Below are positions 56,576 through 64,000 of a DNA stretch of 64,000 nucleotides, piece after piece. Source of the stretch: Leifsonia shinshuensis (GTDB lineage Bacteria; Actinomycetota; Actinomycetes; Actinomycetales; Microbacteriaceae); contig NZ_JAHHZQ010000002.1 of assembly GCF_022606355.1 (NCBI RefSeq), positions 248,001-312,000 on the forward strand. Direction: 5' to 3'. The translations under genes were made by a program, and so were the position numbers. The notes below the pieces were generated by a model, which saw only the letters and a program-made list of their open reading frames with translations, was not told where the DNA came from and did no database searches. Numbering within the stretch: position 1 is the first letter of the stretch; each line of letters starts with the position of its first letter.

Positions 56576-57904
56576 GTGACCGCACGCGTTTTGATCAAGG
56601 ACCTCGCCGCTCTTCCCGACGGCCCCGTCAGTGTCGCCGGATGGGTCGAGACCGTCCGCGACCAGAAGAAGGTGCAGTTCGTCGTGCTGCGCGACGAGTC
56701 GGGTGCTGTGCAGCTGGTGAACCCGCGCACCGTCGCCGACGACGGCACGGTGGTCGCCGACGAGCCGGCCACGACCATCTCGGGGCTGTCGCAGGGCTCG
56801 TTCGTGCGCGCGACGGGCGAGCTCAAGCACGACGAGCGGGTCAAGCTCGGCGGCATCGAGATCAAGCTGAGCACCCTCGAAGTCGAGACGGCCGCCATCC
56901 CGGAGACCCCGATCGCGGCGGACAGCGGCATCGACAAGCGCATGGACTGGCGCTTCCTCGACCTCCGCGAACCGAAGCACAACCTGATCTTCCGCGTGCA
57001 GACCACTCTCGAACACGCGATGCGTCAGTACTGGGTCGACAACGGCTTCATCGAGATCCACACCCCGAAGCTGATGGCGTCGGCGTCCGAGTCGCGTGCC
57101 GAGCTCTTCGAGCTCCCGTACTTCGAGACGACCGCCTACCTCGCCCAGAGCCCGCAGATCTTCAAGCAGATGGCCCAGGCGGCCGGATTCGGCCGGGTGT
57201 TCGAGATCGGGCCGGCGTTCCGCGCCGACCCGAGTTTCACGAGCCGTCACGCGACGGAGTTCACGAGCGTCGACACCGAGCTGAGCTGGATCGACAGCCA
57301 CGAGGACGTCATGAAAGTGCACGAGGACCTCCTCGTCGCCGGTTTCACCGCGGTCAAGGAGAAGCACGGCGCGGAGATCGAGGCGCTCTTCGGCGTCGAG
57401 GTCACCGTTCCGACCACGCCGTTCCCGCGCATCCCGCTCGCCGAGGCCAAGCGCATCGTCGCCGAGCAGGGCTACGAGGTGCCGCGCGCCGACGACGACA
57501 TGGACCCCGAGGGCGAGCGCCGCATCTCCCAGTACGTCAAGGAGACCTACGGACACGAATTCGTCTTCCTGACGGACTACGCGTCGAGCATCCGCCCGTA
57601 TTACCACATGCGTCACGCCGACGACCCGTCGCTCACCAAGAGCTACGACCTGATCTTCAACGGTGTGGAGATCTCGACCGGCGCCCAGCGCGAGCACCGC
57701 GTGGACATCCTCGAGAAGCAGGCCGCCGACAAGGGCCTGTCGGTCGAGGAGCTGGAGGACGTGCTCGCGACCTTCCGGTACGGCATCCCGCCGCACGGCG
57801 GCTTCGGAATGGGCCTCGCCCGCGTGCTCATGCTGATGCTGCACCTGTCGAACCTGCGCGAGACGACCTACCTCTTCCGCGGCCCGACGCGACTGACCCC
57901 GTAG
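56576..57904 (+). CDS. aspS: Aspartate--tRNA ligase, archaeal-type (likely nondiscriminating)
   Basis: A 442-residue class II synthetase of the shorter archaeal/eukaryotic-type AspRS lacking the bacterial GAD insert. An OB-fold anticodon-binding domain ([23 protein letters not shown]) is followed by motif 2 in [30 protein letters not shown] and motif 3 in [35 protein letters not shown]. Such enzymes are often nondiscriminating and aspartylate tRNA-Asn for later amidation. GTG 56576 is used; an ATG at 56552 in frame is possible, without a clear ribosome binding site for either. Its 3' end overlaps radC by 77 bases in convergent orientation. Confidence 0.92.
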   Translation: MTARVLIKDLAALPDGPVSVAGWVETVRDQKKVQFVVLRDESGAVQLVNPRTVADDGTVVADEPATTISGLSQGSFVRATGELKHDERVKLGGIEIKLSTLEVETAAIPETPIAADSGIDKRMDWRFLDLREPKHNLIFRVQTTLEHAMRQYWVDNGFIEIHTPKLMASASESRAELFELPYFETTAYLAQSPQIFKQMAQAAGFGRVFEIGPAFRADPSFTSRHATEFTSVDTELSWIDSHEDVMKVHEDLLVAGFTAVKEKHGAEIEALFGVEVTVPTTPFPRIPLAEAKRIVAEQGYEVPRADDDMDPEGERRISQYVKETYGHEFVFLTDYASSIRPYYHMRHADDPSLTKSYDLIFNGVEISTGAQREHRVDILEKQAADKGLSVEELEDVLATFRYGIPPHGGFGMGLARVLMLMLHLSNLRETTYLFRGPTRLTP

Positions 57905-58580
57905 CGGACAGCGCGGTCCAGCGTTCACCCGCGACGAGGATGTGCCCCAGGAAGCGGAGCCCGATCGTCGCGGCGGCCTGATCGAGCCTGCGGGTGAGCA
58001 CCGTGTCGGCGACCGAGGGGTCGAGCGATCCGGACGGATGGTTGTGCGCGACGGCGAACGAGCGTCCGCCGCGGGTGAGGACCGCCTGCAGGATGTCGGC
58101 CGGCTGGATGGAGCGCTCGTCGACGCCGCCGTCACGGAGCATCACGAGCTCGAGCGGGCGCGCTGCACGGTCGGCGACCACGACGACGAAACGCTCGCTG
58201 TCGCGATGCAGCAGCTCGGGGCGCACGACATCGGCGACGGCGGTGTGGTCCACCAGGCGCGTCCAGGCCGACGAGCGCCCGGCGCGCCGCCAGATCTCGA
58301 TGATGGCGACGAGACGGCCTGCGGTCGCCGGCCCGACTCCCGGGAGGTTCTCGAGCCGCGCGAAATCCATGGTCGCGAGCCCGGGGAATCCGCCGCAGCT
58401 GCCGAGGATCGACCGCGCCAGCGACAGAACGCTGCGGCCGGTCTGACCCGACCCGAGGATGAGCGCGAGCACCTCGTCGTCGGTGAGGGAGCCGACACCG
58501 AGGCGGCGCATCCGCTCGCGCGGCCGATCGTGGCTCGGTACATCGGCGAGGGACTGCTCGGCTTCTTCCACGACAGACAT
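57828..58580 (-). CDS. radC: RadC/JAB-domain protein
   Basis: A 250-residue RadC-family protein. A helix-hairpin-helix region (ARLENLPGVGPATAGRLVAIIEIWRRAG) is followed by a JAB1/MPN metalloprotease-like domain with AVAHNHPSGSLDPSVAD, the His-x-His...Ser...Asp metal motif. The role of RadC in bacteria is unclear despite its old name as a DNA repair gene. The last about 25 residues ([26 protein letters not shown]) are Arg/Gly/Ser-rich and antisense to the aspS coding end, suggesting that the original stop was lost. Divergent from the thiolase gene. Confidence 0.88.
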   Translation of the reverse strand: MSVVEEAEQSLADVPSHDRPRERMRRLGVGSLTDDEVLALILGSGQTGRSVLSLARSILGSCGGFPGLATMDFARLENLPGVGPATAGRLVAIIEIWRRAGRSSAWTRLVDHTAVADVVRPELLHRDSERFVVVVADRAARPLELVMLRDGGVDERSIQPADILQAVLTRGGRSFAVAHNHPSGSLDPSVADTVLTRRLDQAAATIGLRFLGHILVAGERWTALSATGSVASGRGRGRSSRAGSTGAASA

Positions 58581-58710
58581 GGACCCACGGTACGAACAGC
58601 AGGGTGGTGCGACGGGCGGGCCCGACCAATCTGTGGACAACTGCCTCCGGGCCCCATCCTGTGGATGACAATGGATGGAGAGTATCCGGCAACGAAGGAG
58701 TCGCCCCGCA

Positions 58711-59916
58711 ATGACCAGTCCCCTCCCCGATCCCCAACCGAACGACGTCGTCATCCTGTCGGCGGCGCGCACCCCGCAGGGCAAGATCCTGGGTTCGCTC
58801 GCCAGTCAGAGCGCCCTGCAGCTGGGGGCCGTCGCCCTCCGCCGCGCCCTGGAGCAGTCCGGTGTCGGCGCCTCGGACGTCGATGCCGTGATCTTCGGCC
58901 AGGTGCTGCAGGCCGGCGCCGGCCAGAACCCCGCCCGGCAGACCGCGATCGGCGCGGGCATCGGCTGGGACGTCCCTGCGACGACGATCAACAAGGTGTG
59001 CCTCTCCGGTCTCGCGGCCGTGATCGACGCCGCCCGCCTCATCCGCGCCGGCGAGGCGACCGTCGTCGCGGCCGGCGGCCAGGAGTCGATGACCAACGCC
59101 CCGCACGTCCTGCCCGGCTCGCGGAAGGGGTGGACCTACGGCTCGATCGAGGCGGTCGACTCCGCCGCGTACGACGGGCTGACCGACGCCTTCGACAAGA
59201 TCTCGATGGGCGCCTCCACCGAGCGGTACACCGAGAAGCTCGGGCTCACGCGCGAAGCCCAGGACGCATTCGCGGCCTCCTCGCACCAACGGGCCGGCGC
59301 CGCCGCGGCCTCCGGAGTCTTCACGGACGAGATCGCGCCCGTCAGCATCCCGCAGCGCAAGGGTGACCCTGTGGTCGTCTCCGTCGATGAGGGGGTGCGC
59401 CCGGACTCCACAGTGGAGGTACTGGGCAAACTCCGGCCGAGCTTCGCCACCGACGGCACGCTCACGGCGGGCAACTCCTCGCCGCTCAGCGACGGAGCGG
59501 CGGCCCTCATCCTCACCTCGCGCGAGAACGCCGAGCGGCTGGGACTGGACTGGCTCGCGGTCGTCGGCGCGAGCGGGCAGGTCGCCGGCCCGGACAACTC
59601 ACTGCACTCGCAGCCGTCGAACGCGATCCAGGCGGCGCTCGCACGCGCGGGCTGGGACGTGGACGACCTCGATCTGGTCGAGATCAATGAGGCCTTCGCC
59701 GCCGTCGCCGTGCAGTCGACGGCCGACCTCGACCTCGACCCGGAGAAGGTCAACATCCACGGCGGCGCGATCGCGCTGGGACATCCGATCGGTGCCTCCG
59801 GAGCGCGGCTCGCGGGTCATGCCGCGCATGAGCTGGCACGGCGCGGATCCGGGCGTGCGGCTGTCGCACTGTGCGGTGGCGGCGGGCAGGGGGACGCGCT
59901 GCTGCTCTGGCGCTAA
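58711..59916 (+). CDS. Acetyl-CoA C-acetyltransferase (thiolase)
   Basis: A 401-residue biosynthetic-type thiolase joining two acetyl-CoA to acetoacetyl-CoA, or the reverse. Catalytic Cys97 is in INKVCLSGLAAV, and EINEAFAAVAV, GGAIALGHPIGASGARL (catalytic His) and VALCGGGGQGDALLL (second Cys) follow. Start ATG 58711 is preferred over an upstream ATG that lacks family similarity. There are no other beta-oxidation or PHB genes around it. Convergent with citrate synthase across a structured terminator. Confidence 0.93.
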   Translation: MTSPLPDPQPNDVVILSAARTPQGKILGSLASQSALQLGAVALRRALEQSGVGASDVDAVIFGQVLQAGAGQNPARQTAIGAGIGWDVPATTINKVCLSGLAAVIDAARLIRAGEATVVAAGGQESMTNAPHVLPGSRKGWTYGSIEAVDSAAYDGLTDAFDKISMGASTERYTEKLGLTREAQDAFAASSHQRAGAAAASGVFTDEIAPVSIPQRKGDPVVVSVDEGVRPDSTVEVLGKLRPSFATDGTLTAGNSSPLSDGAAALILTSRENAERLGLDWLAVVGASGQVAGPDNSLHSQPSNAIQAALARAGWDVDDLDLVEINEAFAAVAVQSTADLDLDPEKVNIHGGAIALGHPIGASGARLAGHAAHELARRGSGRAAVALCGGGGQGDALLLWR

Positions 59917-59998
59917 CGGAGGAGATCCGGAAGCGGGGCAGCCCGATCCGCAGTGAACGGAGGAGATCCGGCCCGGGATGGGGCGGATCTCCTCCGTT
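59915..59998. terminator. Bidirectional terminator with a duplicated arm
   Basis: AACGGAGGAGATCCGG occurs at 59915-59930, starting within the thiolase stop codon, and again at 59956-59971. Its complement CGGATCTCCTCCGTT lies at 59984-59998. The second copy gives a 15-bp perfect stem; the first could compete for the same arm. It lies between convergent thiolase and citrate synthase genes. Confidence 0.75.
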
Positions 59999-60021
59999 GT
60001 CGGCGCGTCGGTGGCCGCAGG

Positions 60022-61149
60022 TCAGCGGGTCAGGTGGCGCTCGGCGGGGCCGGTGTACTGCGAGAGCGGGCGGATCAGCGAGTTGGCGGCGTACTGCTCG
60101 AAGACGTGCGCCGTCCAGCCGGTGACGCGCGCCGCGGCGAACAGCGGCGTGAAGGTCTCGGTGTCGAACCCCATCAGGTTGTAGGCCGGCCCCGAGGGGT
60201 AGTCGAGGTTGGGCTTGATGTTCTTGCGCTCACCCATCGCGTTCTCGAGGGCGTCGTAGAGGTCGAGCATGTCCTGGCGGTCGTAGTGCTCGACCAGGCC
60301 TTCGAGCGACGCGCGCATCGTCGGCACCCGGGAGTCGCCGTTCTTGTAGACGCGGTGGCCGAAACCCATGATCTTGCTCTTCTGGGCCAGCGCGTCGTCG
60401 AGCCACGCCTCCGCCCGGTCGGCGCTGCCGATCTCGTCGAACGCGTGCATCACGGCCTCGTTGGCGCCGCCGTGCAGCGGCCCCTTGAGAGCGCCGATCG
60501 CGCCGGTCACGGCGGAGTACACATCGGAGAGGGTGGAGGCGATCACGCGTGCAGTGAACGTCGAGGCGTTGAACGAGTGCTCGGCGTACAGCACGAGCGA
60601 GACCCGGAAGGCGTCGACGACCACGTCGTCCGGCACCTCCCCGAACGTCAGCCAGAGGAAGTTGCGCGCATAGTCGAGGTCGTCCCGAGGCTCCAGCACG
60701 TCGAGCCCGCGACGGCGACGCTGGATGTACGCCACGATCGTCGGCAGCTGTGCGAAGAGGTAGACGGCCCTGCCGAGGTTCAGCTCGGGGTCGAGGATGC
60801 CGTTCTCCTGCTCCAGCGTCGGGTCGAGCCCGCCGAGCTGGCTGACCGCCGTGCGCAGCGCGTCCATCGGGTGCGCGGAGGCGGGGATGTCGTCGAGCGC
60901 ACGACGTGTGCGGTCGTCGAGTCGACGCAGCCCCCGCTCCAGCTTCTCGAAGACCTCGAGCTCCTCGGCCGTGGGCAGCTCACCGTGCCACAGCAGCCAG
61001 GCGACCTCCTCGAACGAGCACTGCGCGGCCAGCTCTTGCACTGGGTAACCGCGGTAGAGCAACGAATTGGTCTGCGGGTTGACGGATGAGATGGTCGTGG
61101 TGTCGACCACGACGCCGGCGAGGCCCTTGTGGATCTCGGGGTCGGTCAT
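60022..61149 (-). CDS. Citrate synthase (possibly citrate/2-methylcitrate synthase)
   Basis: A 375-residue type-I-like citrate synthase of the short actinobacterial 2-methylcitrate/citrate group. It starts MTDPEIHKGLAGVVVDTTTISSVNPQTNSLLYRGYPVQELA and contains LYAEHSFNASTFTARVIASTLSDVYSAVTGAIGALKGPLHGGANEAVM with the catalytic His, MGFGHRVYKNGDSRVPTMR, and a terminal RPLSQYTGPAERHL. Such enzymes use both oxaloacetate with acetyl-CoA and with propionyl-CoA. No prpB or prpD gene is adjacent, so I leave the symbol open (gltA or prpC). A 179-bp gap separates it from the divergent LysE gene. Confidence 0.92.
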   Translation of the reverse strand: MTDPEIHKGLAGVVVDTTTISSVNPQTNSLLYRGYPVQELAAQCSFEEVAWLLWHGELPTAEELEVFEKLERGLRRLDDRTRRALDDIPASAHPMDALRTAVSQLGGLDPTLEQENGILDPELNLGRAVYLFAQLPTIVAYIQRRRRGLDVLEPRDDLDYARNFLWLTFGEVPDDVVVDAFRVSLVLYAEHSFNASTFTARVIASTLSDVYSAVTGAIGALKGPLHGGANEAVMHAFDEIGSADRAEAWLDDALAQKSKIMGFGHRVYKNGDSRVPTMRASLEGLVEHYDRQDMLDLYDALENAMGERKNIKPNLDYPSGPAYNLMGFDTETFTPLFAAARVTGWTAHVFEQYAANSLIRPLSQYTGPAERHLTR

Positions 61150-61327
61150 GTGTGCTGCTCCTTCGCTGCTGTGGCGGGTGCCAGCGGCGCACCCCGATGT
61201 CGTGCGCCGAGGTGTCGAACGCGTCGTCTCACTCGTAGTCAATCAGGTCGCGGAGGTCGGCGCGATGTCGCATCTGCGGGTGCGCCGCGCTTCACACGGC
61301 GAACGTCCTTCGCCTACGCTCCTCTTC

Positions 61328-61966
61328 ATGGTGCCCGTTCCGTCCCTGCTCGCGTTCGCGCTCGCGGCGATCGCCCTCATCGTCATTCCCGGGCCGAGCG
61401 TGCTGTTCGTGATCGGGAGGTCACTGGCGCTCGGCCGGCTGGGCGGCCTCCTGAGCGTTCTCGGCAACGCCCTCGGGATGCTGCCGCTCGTGCTCGCGGT
61501 CGCGCTCGGGATCGGCGCCCTGATCGCGCAGTCGCTGGTGGCGTTCACGATCATCAAGTTCGCCGGGGCGGCGTACCTGATGTACCTCGGCGTGCAGGCG
61601 ATCCGTCACCGCCGTCACACCGCGGTCACGCACGAGGCGACGCCGTCTCGACGGTCCTGGGTGCGGATCCTCGGCGAGGGCTTCCTGGTGGGGCTGACCA
61701 ACCCCAAGTCCCTGGTGTTCTTCGTCGCGGTGCTGCCGCAGTTCGTCGACTACCGGGCCGGTGCCATCCCCGTGCAGCTCTTCGAGCTCGGCGTGGTCTT
61801 CCTGCTGCTGGCGCTGACGTTCGACAGCATCTGGGCGCTCGTCGCCGGCACCGCCCGGGCGTGGTTCGGCAAGTCGCCGAAGCGCGTCGAACGGCTCGGC
61901 GCGACCGGGGGCGTGCTCATGATCGGGCTCGGCGGGGTGCTGGCGCTGACCGGGAACAAGCACTGA
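61328..61966 (+). CDS. LysE-family translocator
   Basis: A 212-residue membrane exporter of amino acids or related metabolites with five to six helices. It begins MVPVPSLLAFALAAIALIVIPGPSVLFVIGRSLALGRLGGLLSVLGNALG, carrying the family's P-G-P pattern, and has FLVGLTNPKSLVFFVAVLPQFVD. The specific substrate is unknown (RhtB/LysE branch). ATG at 61328 starts the first helix. Its last codons (LTGNKH) lie in a short tandem repeat that continues past the stop. Confidence 0.9.
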   Translation: MVPVPSLLAFALAAIALIVIPGPSVLFVIGRSLALGRLGGLLSVLGNALGMLPLVLAVALGIGALIAQSLVAFTIIKFAGAAYLMYLGVQAIRHRRHTAVTHEATPSRRSWVRILGEGFLVGLTNPKSLVFFVAVLPQFVDYRAGAIPVQLFELGVVFLLLALTFDSIWALVAGTARAWFGKSPKRVERLGATGGVLMIGLGGVLALTGNKH

Positions 61967-61997
61967 CCGGAAACAAGCACTGACCCGGCAACCAGCA
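61946..61997. repeat. 17-18-bp tandem repeat across the LysE gene stop
   Basis: CTGACCGGGAACAAGCA (61946-61962), CTGACCGGAAACAAGCA (61963-61979) and CTGACCCGGCAACCAGCA (61980-61997) follow in tandem, with a fourth start at 61998. The first copy encodes the LysE C-terminus and the stop falls at its junction. Confidence 0.85.
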
Positions 61998-62014
61998 CTG
62001 ACCGCGATGCGCGG

Positions 62015-62545
62015 CTAGATGTCCCCCGCCGTCGCCACCGGCACGAGCACTGCGCGCGCGAGCGAGTGGAAGTGGGCGTTGAAGCCCAGCACCGCCGGGG
62101 TCGACTCGGGATCGAGCTCGAGGTGGTCGACGTCGAGGGCGTGGACCACGATGTAGTAGTGGTGCGTGCCCGTTCCCGGGGGCGGCCCCGCACCGGTGAA
62201 GCTCTTGGACCTCAGCTCGTTGGAGAGCATCGCCGCGCCCTGCGGGAGGGCGGCCCCGCCCTCGGCTCCCGCGCCGGCGGCCAGCGAGGTCACCGAGGCG
62301 GGGATGTCGTAGACCGCCCAGTGCCAGAACCCGGAGCCCGTCGGCGCATCGGGGTCGTGGATCGTGACGGCGAAGCTCTTGGTCTCTGCCGGGAACCCGC
62401 TCCAGGAGAGCTGCGGCGAGACGTCTCCGCCGCCACCGCCCGCTCCCCACTGGGCCCGCGCCAGCGGCCGGTCGTCGGCGACGTCGTCGCTCGTGAGGGT
62501 GAACAAGGGGACGGCGCCGAAGCGCTCGAGCGGATCTCTCGACAT
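62015..62545 (-). CDS. YbhB/YbcL-family PEBP (Raf kinase inhibitor-like) protein
   Basis: A 176-residue phosphatidylethanolamine-binding-like protein. The ligand-pocket motifs [42 protein letters not shown] and the [11 protein letters not shown] segment are typical. It usually binds small ligands or phospholipids, with no defined bacterial role. Convergent with the LysE gene; separated by 10 bases from the ppm1-like gene on the same strand, so possibly co-expressed. Confidence 0.92.
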   Translation of the reverse strand: MSRDPLERFGAVPLFTLTSDDVADDRPLARAQWGAGGGGGDVSPQLSWSGFPAETKSFAVTIHDPDAPTGSGFWHWAVYDIPASVTSLAAGAGAEGGAALPQGAAMLSNELRSKSFTGAGPPPGTGTHHYYIVVHALDVDHLELDPESTPAVLGFNAHFHSLARAVLVPVATAGDI

Positions 62546-62555
62546 GGAGGCAACG

Positions 62556-63350
62556 CTACGCGCGCTGCGTCGACTCCGTCAGTGCCGATCGCTCCGGCCG
62601 CTTGCGGAAGCGTTTGGGCAGACCCACGATCCCCCAGCCGGTCACCCGCAACATCGCCTCCGCGACGATGCCTCCGGTCATCTTCGAGGCCCCGTGCTCG
62701 CGCTCGACGAAGGTGATGGGCACCTCGACCACAGCCAGGCCGGCATCGTATGCGCGCCGCAGCATGTCGATCTGGAAGCAGTAGCCCTGGCTCTCGACGG
62801 CCTCGAAGTGGATGCGACGCAGCGCATCCGCCGTGAAAGCCCGGTAGCCGCCGGTGACGTCGCGCGCCCGGACGCCCAGGCAGAACCGCGAATAGGTGCT
62901 GCCACCGCGGGAGATGAGGCGCCGGTGGATCGGCCAGTTGACCACGCTGCCACCCGCCACCCAGCGGGAACCGAGTACCAGGTCGGCGCCGTCTGCTCCG
63001 TCGCCCGCCGGAACGGCGCGCAGCGCGGCGAGCAGCGACGGGAGCTCCTCCGGACGGTGCGACCCGTCGGCGTCCATCTCGACGACCGCGTCGTAGCCGC
63101 CGTCAAGCGCCCACGACATCCCCGCGCGGTACGCGGCGCCGAGGCCTTCCTTGCCCGCCCGGTGCAGGACGTGCACGTTGGCGTCGGTCGCGGCGAGCGC
63201 GTCGGCGATCTGGCCGGTGCCGTCCGGCGATCCGTCGTCGACGACGAGGATGTCCACCTCGGGTGCGGAGGCGCGGATCCGTCCGACGACGGACCCGATG
63301 TTCTCGCGCTCGTTGTACGTCGGAAGGATCACGATGGTTCGCATACTCAT
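62556..63350 (-). CDS. ppm1: Polyprenol monophosphomannose synthase
   Basis: A 264-residue GT2 glycosyltransferase transferring mannose from GDP-mannose to polyprenyl phosphate at the inner membrane face. The sequence [48 protein letters not shown] opens it, EMDADGSH carries the DxD-like metal site near residue 95, and [37 protein letters not shown] is typical of DPM synthases. The product supports glycolipid and protein mannosylation. Start MSMRT at 63350 or MRT at 63344. It lacks the N-acyltransferase half seen fused in some mycobacterial Ppm1. Confidence 0.92.
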   Translation of the reverse strand: MSMRTIVILPTYNERENIGSVVGRIRASAPEVDILVVDDGSPDGTGQIADALAATDANVHVLHRAGKEGLGAAYRAGMSWALDGGYDAVVEMDADGSHRPEELPSLLAALRAVPAGDGADGADLVLGSRWVAGGSVVNWPIHRRLISRGGSTYSRFCLGVRARDVTGGYRAFTADALRRIHFEAVESQGYCFQIDMLRRAYDAGLAVVEVPITFVEREHGASKMTGGIVAEAMLRVTGWGIVGLPKRFRKRPERSALTESTQRA

Positions 63351-63425
63351 ACCATCATCCATTCTGCTGAACGGGAGGCGAACGAATCTGTCTGTATTCG
63401 CAGTCGACGCTGCTACCATCCCCCG

Positions 63426-64000
63426 ATGCCCGTCGCCAAGGTACTGCTCTTCTATGTCTTCGCGCCCCTCCCTGATCCCGACGCGGTGCGGCTGTGGCAG
63501 CGCGACCTCTGCGAGTCGCTCGGACTGCGTGGTCGGATCCTGCTGTCGAAGGACGGCATCAACGGAACCCTCGGTGGTGAGCTCGGCGCGCTCAAACGCT
63601 ATGTGCGCAAGACGAAGGACTACTCCGCGTTCCACGATCTCGACGTCAAGTGGAGTGAGGGTTCCGGCCTCGACGACGAGGGAGGGAGTCTCGACTTCCC
63701 GAGGCTCTCGGTGCGCGTGCGCGACGAGATCGTCTCGTTCGGCGCCCCGGAGGAGCTTCGCGTGGAGGCCGGCGGCGTCGTCGGCGGCGGCGAGCGGCTC
63801 GACCCTGACGGCCTCCACACGCTTCTCGAACAGAGGGACGACGTGGTCTTCTTCGACGGGCGCAACCGTTTCGAGGCCGGCATCGGGCGCTTCCGCGACG
63901 CGGTCGTCCCCGACGTCGCGACGACGCGGGAGTTCGTGGCCGAGCTGGACAGCGGCCGCTACGACCACTTGAAGGACAAGGCGGTCGTCACCTACTGCAC
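63426..64000 (+). CDS. trhO: tRNA uridine(34) hydroxylase (rhodanese-domain), truncated by the window end
   Basis: The first 191 codons of a TrhO/YceA-type protein that hydroxylates wobble uridine to ho5U in tRNA. An N-terminal ferredoxin-like UPF0176 domain ([47 protein letters not shown]) is followed by the rhodanese domain ([32 protein letters not shown]). The window ends at VVTYC, at the expected catalytic Cys loop (YCTGGIRCE in relatives). The usual Asp-Val-Arg-Asn signature is DGRN here. Divergent from the ppm1 gene. Confidence 0.92.
   Translation, partial: MPVAKVLLFYVFAPLPDPDAVRLWQRDLCESLGLRGRILLSKDGINGTLGGELGALKRYVRKTKDYSAFHDLDVKWSEGSGLDDEGGSLDFPRLSVRVRDEIVSFGAPEELRVEAGGVVGGGERLDPDGLHTLLEQRDDVVFFDGRNRFEAGIGRFRDAVVPDVATTREFVAELDSGRYDHLKDKAVVTYC

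Overview
The window reads as ordinary chromosome of a high-GC actinobacterium, most likely a Leifsonia-like member of the Microbacteriaceae. This is an inference from very high GC with strong GC3 bias, frequent GTG starts and ATGA/GTGA overlaps, menaquinone genes, a resBC-type cytochrome c maturation cluster, an archaeal-type AspRS, a polyprenol-phosphate mannose synthase and a 16S-23S spacer without tRNAs. No phage, IS element, CRISPR array or integrative element was found.

Layout. 1-5.5 kb: a sugar-acid catabolic cluster that fits the non-phosphorylating L-fucose pathway. It holds the end of an SDR, L-fuconate dehydratase with every catalytic residue at the textbook position, a GntR/FadR-type regulator, an aldose-dehydrogenase-like AKR, a second enolase-superfamily enzyme and a divergent lactonase-like amidohydrolase. 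Two copies of an ATATCCWATAGG operator-like motif flank the cluster. 5.5-16.8 kb: housekeeping and accessory enzymes, including a HelD/HelR-type RNA polymerase-associated helicase preceded by a near-perfect rifamycin-associated element, two tandem aldo/keto reductases, a LysR regulator, MazG-like and DUF302-like proteins, and panD. 16.8-21.5 kb: an arginine/ornithine cassette (guanidino-group hydrolase, rocD, POT peptide transporter) divergent from an Lrp-type regulator. 21.7-23.8 kb: a two-component system. 23.9-31.5 kb: an AKR, a tiny helical-repeat protein, bifunctional putA with a divergent LysR regulator, and a PYROXD2-like FAD enzyme. 31.5-36.1 kb: SRPBCC protein, AlkA-type glycosylase, FAD-linked oxidase, thioesterase and a LysM lipoprotein.

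36-43 kb: menaquinone genes menD, menA, menE, menB and menC with two small membrane proteins. 43-45.6 kb: a HAD-IIA phosphatase and an unusual protein with an Arg/Gly-rich disordered N-terminus. 45.7-51.3 kb: a complete 16S-23S-5S rRNA operon on the minus strand, with a recognisable promoter, processing stems and terminator. 51.7-56.5 kb: cytochrome c maturation genes (histidine phosphatase, resA, ccdA, resB, ccsB). 56.6-64 kb: aspS, radC, thiolase, citrate/2-methylcitrate synthase, a LysE exporter, a PEBP protein, ppm1-like mannosyltransferase and a truncated trhO.

The cytochrome c and menaquinone blocks both serve respiration; here the rRNA operon sits between them. The most notable observations are the HelR-type gene with its rifamycin-associated element, the paired operator motif of the fucose cluster, a sequence-conserved hairpin found between two different convergent gene pairs, the ornithine-yielding arginine cassette, and the RGG-like protein beside the rRNA operon.
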